Shown: positions 28,440-36,136 of the stretch, piece by piece
Layout of the letters: the number at the start of each line of letters is the position of its first letter
Numbering within the stretch: position 1 is the first letter of the stretch
Origin: an uncultured Pelagibacteraceae bacterium
Lineage (GTDB): Bacteria; Pseudomonadota; Alphaproteobacteria; Pelagibacterales; Pelagibacteraceae
Assembly: GCA_902561765.1 (NCBI GenBank)
Contig: CACEQR010000008.1
Coordinates: forward strand, 1-64,000
Direction of reading: 5' to 3'
Length of the DNA: 64,000 nt
Made by a program: the position numbers and the translations under genes
The notes under the pieces: generated by a model
Database searches by the model: none
Seen by the model: the letters and a program-made list of their open reading frames with translations, nothing else
Told to the model about the DNA's origin: nothing

Positions 28440-29765
28440 GTGGCAAAAAACTTATATAAAATTGCAAAAGCAAAAAAAATAAAATATTTTCTAATTAGTT
28501 TTGTTGATTTGTTTGGAGTTTTAAGATCAAAATTAGTACCGACTAGAGCTATAAAAGAGATGCAAACAAATGGTGCTGGGTTTGCAGGTTTTGCTGCTTG
28601 GCTTGACATGTCTCCAGCGGACTCTGATATGTTTGCAATACCAGATCCAAATAGTTTAATTCAACTACCTTGGAATAAAGAAGTAGGTTGGTTAGCGTCT
28701 GATTTATGGATGGATGGCAAACCAGTAGATGCATCTCCAAGAATAATGCTAAAAAAACAAATAAAGTTAATGCAAAATGAAGGTTTCATTATGAAATCTG
28801 GTGTGGAATGTGAGTATTTTTTAATCTCCTCTGACGGTAACACAATTGCAGACACAAAAGATACTCAATCTAAACCATGCTACGATCAATCTTCACTAAT
28901 GAGAAGATATGAATTGATTAAGGAGATATGCGACTGCATGATCGAGATGGGATGGAACCCTTATCAAAATGACCATGAAGATGCTAATGGTCAGTTTGAA
29001 ATGAATTGGGACTACTCAGACTGCCTAACTACAGCAGATAGGCATACTTTTTTTAAATTTATGGTTAAAACCATTTCTGAAAAACATGAACTTAGAGCAA
29101 CGTTCATGCCTAAGCCTTTTGAAAATCTAACAGGTAACGGATGTCATACACATATTTCTCTTTGGGATAAAAGAAAAAATAAATTTTTGGACAAAAATGA
29201 TAAACTCGGACTTAGCGAACTAGCTTACAATTTTTTAGGTGGTATAATTAAAAATGCAGGCGCTTTATCTGCATTTTTTAATCCTACGCTAAATAGTTAT
29301 AGGAGGATAAACGCACCTCCTACTAAATCAGGAGCAACTTGGTCTCCAAGTAGCATCTCTTACACGGGAAATAACCGAACACACATGATAAGAGTTCCTG
29401 ACCCTGGAAGGTTTGAATTGAGACTTATGGATGGATCAGCTAATCCATATTTGATACAAGCTGGAATTCTAGCAGCAGGTATAAACGGTATCAGAAAAAA
29501 AATAAATCCAGGCAAACCATTGTTTTGTAATATGTATATAGATCATGAAAAATATCCAAATCTAAAAAAATTACCAAATACTTTAGAAGACTCACTTGAT
29601 ATGTTAAATTCAAATTCAGTATTAAAAAATGCTTTTGGCAAAGATGTTTTAAATAGTTATATGAAACTTAAAAAGTCTGAAATTGAAAGTTTCAAATCAA
29701 AAGAAAATTTTAATAAACTCAAGCCTATTACAAAGTGGGAAAGATCGAATACCTTAGATTGTTAA
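28440..29765 (+). CDS. gmaS: gamma-glutamylmethylamide synthetase-like (GS family)
   Basis: 441 aa; YFLISFVDLFGVLRSKLVPTRAIKEMQTNGAGFAGFAAWLDMSPADSDMFAIPDP N-terminus typical of GmaS; GVECEYFLIS, NDHEDANGQFEMNW. Confidence 0.8.
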   Translation: MAKNLYKIAKAKKIKYFLISFVDLFGVLRSKLVPTRAIKEMQTNGAGFAGFAAWLDMSPADSDMFAIPDPNSLIQLPWNKEVGWLASDLWMDGKPVDASPRIMLKKQIKLMQNEGFIMKSGVECEYFLISSDGNTIADTKDTQSKPCYDQSSLMRRYELIKEICDCMIEMGWNPYQNDHEDANGQFEMNWDYSDCLTTADRHTFFKFMVKTISEKHELRATFMPKPFENLTGNGCHTHISLWDKRKNKFLDKNDKLGLSELAYNFLGGIIKNAGALSAFFNPTLNSYRRINAPPTKSGATWSPSSISYTGNNRTHMIRVPDPGRFELRLMDGSANPYLIQAGILAAGINGIRKKINPGKPLFCNMYIDHEKYPNLKKLPNTLEDSLDMLNSNSVLKNAFGKDVLNSYMKLKKSEIESFKSKENFNKLKPITKWERSNTLDC

Positions 29766-29768
29766 AAT

Positions 29769-30914
29769 ATGCCTATTGACTATAGTCATATTAAAAAATT
29801 TTCATCTTTTATCAAAAATAATAATTATTCATTTAGTAGAGATAAAATATTAAATGTATTAGATAAAAGTGCAATAGATAAAGCATACAATACAATTTCT
29901 AATTGGGAAACTTATAAACCCACCCCTCTCCTTAATTTAGATAAGCTCTCAAAAAATCTTGGACTTAAAAATATTTTTTACAAGGATGAGTCAAAAAGGT
30001 TTGGTCTCAAATCTTTTAAAGCTCTTGGTGGAGCTTATGCTGTAGAGCAAGTCTCTGCTGGTAAGAAAAACGTAGTCGTAGCAACTGCAACCGCAGGAAA
30101 TCATGGCAAATCTGTTGCATGGGGAGCAAATAGATTAGGAATTTCTTGTAAAATCTTCATTAGTGAATTTGTTAGCGATACACGTGCTGATGAGATGAGA
30201 AAACTTGGCGCTGATGTCGTTCAAGTTAAAGGAAACTATGAAAACTCTCTAAATGAGTGCATTAAACAATCAAAAAAAAATGGCTGGGAAATAGTACAAG
30301 ATGTGGCTTGGGAAAATTATCTTACAGTTCCAAAACTAACAATGGCTGGATATTCTGTGATGATTGAGGAAATATCAAAACAAACTGATCAATATATTAC
30401 ACACATTTTTTTACAGGCAGGTGTTGGAGGTATGGCATCTGGGGTAATAGCAGGTGTTGCTAGATATTTTAAAAGAATTCCAAAAATTATTGTTATTGAG
30501 CCAGAAAATGCAGATTGTGTTTTAAAAAGTGTCGATGCTGGTGAACTCACCAAAGTCGAAATTGAAGAAGAAAGTATCATGGGTGGAATGTCTTGTGGAG
30601 ATGTATCATTGGTCCCATGGCAAATTCTCAAAAATTCAGTAAATAATTGCTTAAGTATTCCTGATGAAGACATTCCATTATCAGTTGCAATGTTAGCAAA
30701 AGGATACTTTGGTGATGATAAAATTATTGCAGGAGAATGCTCAGCACCTGCTGTAATAGGTCTAAATGTAAGTTGTAATAACGAACAAATTAAAAAGGAT
30801 CTTGAATTAGATATGAATTCAAATGTTTTATTAATCGGGTGTGAGGGAGATACGGACACCAAATTATATAAAGAACTTCTATCTAAAGGATCAGAGAAAT
30901 TATCAAATGTCTAG
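29769..30914 (+). CDS. PLP-dependent lyase, diaminopropionate ammonia-lyase/threonine dehydratase-like
   Basis: 381 aa; KDESKRFGLKSFKALGGAYA PLP lysine, ATAGNHGKSVAWGANRLG, QAGVGGMASGV. Confidence 0.83.
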   Translation: MPIDYSHIKKFSSFIKNNNYSFSRDKILNVLDKSAIDKAYNTISNWETYKPTPLLNLDKLSKNLGLKNIFYKDESKRFGLKSFKALGGAYAVEQVSAGKKNVVVATATAGNHGKSVAWGANRLGISCKIFISEFVSDTRADEMRKLGADVVQVKGNYENSLNECIKQSKKNGWEIVQDVAWENYLTVPKLTMAGYSVMIEEISKQTDQYITHIFLQAGVGGMASGVIAGVARYFKRIPKIIVIEPENADCVLKSVDAGELTKVEIEEESIMGGMSCGDVSLVPWQILKNSVNNCLSIPDEDIPLSVAMLAKGYFGDDKIIAGECSAPAVIGLNVSCNNEQIKKDLELDMNSNVLLIGCEGDTDTKLYKELLSKGSEKLSNV

Positions 30915-32331
30915 TAAAGCTCTTGTTTGGATAAGAGATGATTTTCGCATAAACAATAATGATGCATTAATTTATGCAACAAATAATCATGATGTTGCAA
31001 CTGCAGTTTTTATTTTTAATAATGACATTTTTGATAATAAAAGAGAGGCACAAAAATGGTGGCTAAGTAAATCGCTTGAAAGTTTTAGTTCTGATTTAAA
31101 AAAATTAAATATTGGATTAGAAATAATTAAAGATGATGAAGTTAATTTCTTTTCTAAATTAAAAACTAGTAATAAAATTTCTGTTTATTGGAATAAAGTT
31201 TATGAACCTGCTGAATTTGATAAAGATAAAAAAATAGGTAAAGATTTATCTGAAAAAAAAATTAATTTTAAATTTTTTAAAGGGAATGTACTCAATGAAT
31301 ATAATAAAATTACGAAAAACGATGGAACCCCTTTTAAAGTTTTTAGTCCCTTTTGGAGAAACGCAGAGCAATTTTATATGGAAAGATTGCCAGATAAAAT
31401 AAACAAAGTCAAAAAATGTAAAAAAATAGAAATACTCTTTAAAAAACAAATAAAGTCCGAAGATATTTTACCGAAGTCAAAATGGTATATGAAGTTTGAT
31501 AAATATTGGGCACCCTCAGAAAGTAAAGCTCATGAATGCTTAGAGAATTTTGTAAATAAAAACATATTAAATTATGGCACAAATCGTGACTTTCCGTCTG
31601 TTGATGGGACATCAAAACTTTCTCCATATATTAGAAATGGACAAATAAATGTTGGAGATATTTGGGAAAAATGTAAAAAATTAAAATCAAAAAATGTAAG
31701 TGTTAAAAAATATACAAATGAAATTGGTTGGAGAGAGTTTTCTCACAGTTTAATAAATTATTTTCCACAAATGTTAAAAGGAAACTTAAGAAAAGAATTT
31801 GATAATTTCCCATGGGTAAATAATTCAAAATTTTTAAATGCATGGAAAAAAGGAATGACCGGCTATCCAATTGTTGATGCTGGAATGAGAGAATTATATG
31901 AAACAGGTTGGATGCATAACAGAATCAGGATGGTTGTTGGATCATTTTTAGTTAAACATTTAAGAATAAATTGGAAAGAAGGAGAAAAATATTTCAGGAA
32001 TTGTCTTCTTGATTTTAACGAAGCGAACAATGTTGCCCAATGGCAATGGGTAGCTGGGTGCGGCGCTGATGCAGCACCATATTTTAGAATTTTTAATCCT
32101 ATTTTACAGGGAGAAAAATTTGATAAGCAGGGAGAATATGTGAAAAGGTGGGTTCCAGAATTAGAAAAAGTGCCATCAAAATTTATTCACAAACCTTGGG
32201 AAATGGAAATAAAATATCAAGAAGCTATAAACACTGTCATAGGTTCCGATTATCCTATGCCAATTGTAATCCATGAAAAAGCTAGGAATGATGCATTAAA
32301 CGCTTTCCAGTCTATTAAGAAAAAAAATTAA
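30907..32331 (+). CDS. phrB: deoxyribodipyrimidine photo-lyase
   Basis: ORF 30841-32331; start refined to ATG 30907 (MSSKALVWIRDDFRINNNDAL); C-terminal MRELYETGWMHNRIRMVVGSFLVKHLRINWKEGEKYF and NNVAQWQWVAGCGADAAPYFRIFNP. Confidence 0.92.
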   Translation: MSSKALVWIRDDFRINNNDALIYATNNHDVATAVFIFNNDIFDNKREAQKWWLSKSLESFSSDLKKLNIGLEIIKDDEVNFFSKLKTSNKISVYWNKVYEPAEFDKDKKIGKDLSEKKINFKFFKGNVLNEYNKITKNDGTPFKVFSPFWRNAEQFYMERLPDKINKVKKCKKIEILFKKQIKSEDILPKSKWYMKFDKYWAPSESKAHECLENFVNKNILNYGTNRDFPSVDGTSKLSPYIRNGQINVGDIWEKCKKLKSKNVSVKKYTNEIGWREFSHSLINYFPQMLKGNLRKEFDNFPWVNNSKFLNAWKKGMTGYPIVDAGMRELYETGWMHNRIRMVVGSFLVKHLRINWKEGEKYFRNCLLDFNEANNVAQWQWVAGCGADAAPYFRIFNPILQGEKFDKQGEYVKRWVPELEKVPSKFIHKPWEMEIKYQEAINTVIGSDYPMPIVIHEKARNDALNAFQSIKKKN

Positions 32332-32747
32332 TCCCCTATAAAGTGATGTATCACGGTTCGTGTGGTTGCCTCTAATCTATGCTCAAATAGATAAATACCC
32401 TGCCAAGTTCCTAAAAGAATTTCGTTTTCCTTTATACTGAAAGAAATTTGATTATTAGTTAATGCAGACTTTATATGAGCAGGCATATCATCCTTACCTT
32501 CGGTAGTATGAATATATAAGGAATTATTCATAGGTACTAATTTATCAAAATAATTTATCAAATCGGTTTGTACATCAGGGTCTGCATTTTCTTGAACGAT
32601 TATAGAGGCACTTGTATGTTGAATTGATAAATTTAAAATTCCATTTTTAAAATTATTTTTTTTTACCCAATCAATTGTTTTGTCTGTAAATTCATAAAGT
32701 TTTTGTCCTCTTGTATTTATTTGTAATTTATAAAACTCTTGTATCAT
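32328..32747 (-). CDS. YjbQ/UPF0047 family protein
   Basis: 139 aa; NLSIQHTSASIIVQENADPDVQTDL, LGTWQGIYLFEHR. Confidence 0.88.
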   Translation of the reverse strand: MIQEFYKLQINTRGQKLYEFTDKTIDWVKKNNFKNGILNLSIQHTSASIIVQENADPDVQTDLINYFDKLVPMNNSLYIHTTEGKDDMPAHIKSALTNNQISFSIKENEILLGTWQGIYLFEHRLEATTRTVIHHFIGD

Positions 32748-32750
32748 ATA

Positions 32751-33803
32751 TTAATTTAATTTTTGTGATGTCATTTCATATAAACGACTTAAAGTTCTTT
32801 TAAATGGCTCTGTCAAACTTTTTGATGAACATAATGAATTCAAATCTACCTCTGATTTGATCATTAATGGTATTTTTTTTTCATAAATAATATCTATAAA
32901 AGTTATAAATCTTTGCTGTTGATTTGAATTATCTTCGTCAAAATTGGGAAGATTTTCTATAAAAATTAAATCACTTTCCTTTGCAATCCTAATATAATCC
33001 TCTGACCCTAAATTATTATTAAATAACTCATCAAAATTGAATTTTGTAACTCTGTCATAAAAATTCTCAATTATTAGTTTACGACCTTTAATATCCAATA
33101 TTTTAGTAGTTTTTTCTTTATTTTTTGTCATTTTTCTAAAAAACTTATTGAACTTAAAATTCGATGACTCATCTATAGGAGATAAAAATCTATCCAAAGG
33201 TATATTTTTATTAGTTCTATAATCCTCGGGAATTTCTAGCTCTATTTCTGAGCAGTTATGTTCTAAAATTTTTATAAATGGCATAAATTGATCTCTTTGC
33301 AGACCATTTTTATATAAATCTTTGATTTTTATATTTGAAGAAAAAATTACTTTAATATTTTTCTCAAATATTTTTTTAAATAACTTACCCAATATCATTG
33401 CATCTACAATATTAGTTACTTGAAATTCATCAAAATACAGTATCTGTGTTTTATCAGATAATTTTTCAACAAATTTTTCTAAACCTTGATATTTAGCCTT
33501 TTTTTTATTTTCAAAAATAAACTCATGAAATTTGATCATAAATTCATTAAAATGTAATCTATATTTTTTTTCTTTAAGTGATGTAAAAAAAAAATTTAAA
33601 ATCATTGTTTTTCCTACACCAACATCTCCTACCAAATAAAATCCAGATTTTTTATTTTTATTTTTAAATATTTTTTTTAATAAAGATTGGTTAAAATTAA
33701 GATTATAATATTCACTTAATTTCTCGACTATTGAAATTTGATTTTCGTTAACTTCATACTCTTTATTTTTACATAGATTTAAAAAAGATTTCTTAAGATT
33801 CAT
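32751..33803 (-). CDS. zapE: AFG1/ZapE-family ATPase
   Basis: 350 aa; GFYLVGDVGVGKTMILNFFF Walker A, QILYFDEFQVTNIVDAMILGKLFKKIF Walker B. Confidence 0.88.
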   Translation of the reverse strand: MNLKKSFLNLCKNKEYEVNENQISIVEKLSEYYNLNFNQSLLKKIFKNKNKKSGFYLVGDVGVGKTMILNFFFTSLKEKKYRLHFNEFMIKFHEFIFENKKKAKYQGLEKFVEKLSDKTQILYFDEFQVTNIVDAMILGKLFKKIFEKNIKVIFSSNIKIKDLYKNGLQRDQFMPFIKILEHNCSEIELEIPEDYRTNKNIPLDRFLSPIDESSNFKFNKFFRKMTKNKEKTTKILDIKGRKLIIENFYDRVTKFNFDELFNNNLGSEDYIRIAKESDLIFIENLPNFDEDNSNQQQRFITFIDIIYEKKIPLMIKSEVDLNSLCSSKSLTEPFKRTLSRLYEMTSQKLN

Positions 33804-34228
33804 TTTCTTTTTTTAAAATCTAAACCATATTCAGATCTAGGTCCTTTTCTCAACCCATAAGGACCCGCTAAAAAAATAGTTAATGGCTTGGTGCCTGGTT
33901 TTAAATCAACTCTGTGAAAATTATTTGCCGATCTAAAGCCTATATAGCCTGGAGCTCGCCAAACTTTACCCGTTTTTAAAGTCTCCCAATAACCCCCTCT
34001 TAAAATAATTGTTATATATGGAAATAAATGATTATGAACACCATCTCCATGATCATCATCAAGCATTTCATGGATTAAAATATTAAATGGAAACCATTTA
34101 GGTCGGTGTCTGAATAATACATAATATCTATTCATCCATGGTTTTGCTTTACTATATTCAGGATGAGACGGTCCCCTGTCATAAACAATTTTTTTTCTTC
34201 CGAGTTTCTCAAGAATTTTTAAAATCAT
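33800..34228 (-). CDS. uncharacterised cupin-like protein
   Basis: 142 aa; HEMLDDDHGDGVHNHLFPYITIILRGGYWE His-rich beta-barrel-like motif. Confidence 0.6.
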   Translation of the reverse strand: MILKILEKLGRKKIVYDRGPSHPEYSKAKPWMNRYYVLFRHRPKWFPFNILIHEMLDDDHGDGVHNHLFPYITIILRGGYWETLKTGKVWRAPGYIGFRSANNFHRVDLKPGTKPLTIFLAGPYGLRKGPRSEYGLDFKKRK

Positions 34229-35499
34229 TAATTGATTTTGACCAATGCATTATCTTTTATTAAATACATACTGTTTTTAAAAATGAATGGTCTTGAAATT
34301 TTTGACGCATGTATCTTTGTAATTTCTTCTTGTTTTCCTGTTGATGAGTCTACAGTAAGCAATCTTCCATTATTTAAAGAAACAAATAACTTATATTTAC
34401 CATGTATAAAGCCAGTTGGTTTTAGATCTTTTCTATTTTTAAAACCTTTAAATATATCTGTAATTCTTAATATATTTCCTGTTTGATCATCAATTAAAAA
34501 TAAATATCCCTCATTTGAAACTGTAAAGATTAAACCTTCAATAATAGTAGGTCTTAAACTTGAGTTAATTGACTGTACCCATTTAATAATACCTGTTCTG
34601 GCTTCTAAGGCAAAAAATTCATTTTTGTTATTCGAAAAATAAATTGTATCGTTTTCAAATACAATATCTGAATTTTCTAAAGTAAAAGTATCTTGGTAAA
34701 TAAGGTTATTTTGAGTGGGTGTTTGCCATATCAAGCTACCGTTATTAACATCAAGTGCAGTTATATCGCCCAAATTATTAACAAAAAAAACAATTTCATC
34801 TTTAAGAATTATTGAGAGTTTTTTTTGAGACTTTATGAAAGAATTTTGAGTGCTAAATCTCCAAATTTCTTTTCCATCATTGGATGATATTGCTCTAATA
34901 ATATTATCAAAATCTAATGTTAAAAAACTTTTATTGTAAACTTTGATATCTGAATTAAATGAGGATGAGCTATACTTAGACCACAAAATTTTTCCTGTTA
35001 CTAAATCGATAGCATACATTTTAGACAAATTATCATTAACAATTAATTTATTTTCTGCTTGTGCAAAATATAAAATTGGATTATTTTTTTTCTCTTTTCT
35101 ATTGTAATTATTTATTTTCCATTGCTCTTTAAGATTTTCGTTTAATTTAAATATTGTTCCTTTGCCATTAAAAAAAATAATATCGTTGTTATTTGTAAAA
35201 AATATTTCTGGTTGATTCGATTTAAACTTTTCAATTTTAGAAAACTTGTAGGTCTTTTTTTTTTCAAAGTTAGTCTCAAAATTTATATTACTATTACTAT
35301 TGGTTAAATTGTTTAAAAAAGGGTTAGATTTAAATGTTTCAAATTTTTTAGTCTTTAAATCTGAATTTAATTCTCTCTGGATTGGATCAATTTTTTTAAA
35401 AATATCTATAGATTTATTGTTTTCGTTAACCTCTTTGTTTGAAAGACTACAATTTGTTAAAAATATTAAAATTATTATATATAAAATATTTTTATTCAC
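34228..35499 (-). CDS. outer-membrane PQQ beta-propeller lipoprotein (BamB-like)
   Basis: 423 aa; lipoprotein-like LTNCS and repeated W-strands (YAIDLVTGKILWSKY, TALDVNNGSLIWQ, FALEARTGIIKWVQ). Confidence 0.75.
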   Translation of the reverse strand: MNKNILYIIILIFLTNCSLSNKEVNENNKSIDIFKKIDPIQRELNSDLKTKKFETFKSNPFLNNLTNSNSNINFETNFEKKKTYKFSKIEKFKSNQPEIFFTNNNDIIFFNGKGTIFKLNENLKEQWKINNYNRKEKKNNPILYFAQAENKLIVNDNLSKMYAIDLVTGKILWSKYSSSSFNSDIKVYNKSFLTLDFDNIIRAISSNDGKEIWRFSTQNSFIKSQKKLSIILKDEIVFFVNNLGDITALDVNNGSLIWQTPTQNNLIYQDTFTLENSDIVFENDTIYFSNNKNEFFALEARTGIIKWVQSINSSLRPTIIEGLIFTVSNEGYLFLIDDQTGNILRITDIFKGFKNRKDLKPTGFIHGKYKLFVSLNNGRLLTVDSSTGKQEEITKIHASKISRPFIFKNSMYLIKDNALVKIN

Positions 35500-36136
35500 T
35501 GAATTCTGAACGCAATCTTCTTTGCACTTCTAACTTTATTTTTGGACTTATATTATCCAAACTAGTAATTTGATTGAAAAAATCCTTTGATTTTTGTTTC
35601 TGATTTTTTGCCAAATAAAATTCAGCCATTAAATATAACGCTTGTGGTTTCCAAATACTCTCTGATCTAATAACTGGATTTAAAATATTTAATAATTCAT
35701 TTTCTTTCACGAAATCTGAATTAAAAAGAGCTTTTTTATAAATTGTTAGATTTTTAATTTCTTTTTCAAGTTTTATATCATTTATTAAAAGATCGAAAAA
35801 GTTATTGATTTTTTCATTTGAATTAATCAAATCATTATCCAAAAGAAAGTAAAATGCTAACGGTGAATACGTCTTATCTTTTTCTTCTATTATAGCAATC
35901 AGTTCATTTTCTACGTTAGCTTTTTGATTAGACTCAAATTTTGTAACAATAAGATTAAATTTATTTGCAAGTTGTGCTTTTTTTCTGTCTTTAAATTCCA
36001 AATAACCAAAAAAACTTATTAGAAGCAAAATAATTACCAAAGTAGTTGTGATAATTGTTTTTCTTTTGGATATAAAAAAGTTTTTAATCTTTTCTATTCT
36101 AGTATTAGTATTAATTATCTGTATTTCTTCATCCAT
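35492..36136 (-). CDS. TPR-like membrane protein (YfgM-like)
   Basis: 214 aa; N-terminal TM then helical repeats; upstream of the BamB-like gene with overlap. Confidence 0.6.
   Translation of the reverse strand: MDEEIQIINTNTRIEKIKNFFISKRKTIITTTLVIILLLISFFGYLEFKDRKKAQLANKFNLIVTKFESNQKANVENELIAIIEEKDKTYSPLAFYFLLDNDLINSNEKINNFFDLLINDIKLEKEIKNLTIYKKALFNSDFVKENELLNILNPVIRSESIWKPQALYLMAEFYLAKNQKQKSKDFFNQITSLDNISPKIKLEVQRRLRSEFSE

Noticed and set aside
30389-30862. 157-aa minus-strand ORF inside the PLP-lyase gene
   Set aside because: Mirror ORF of a well-supported CDS; composition reflects the reverse complement of the coding strand.
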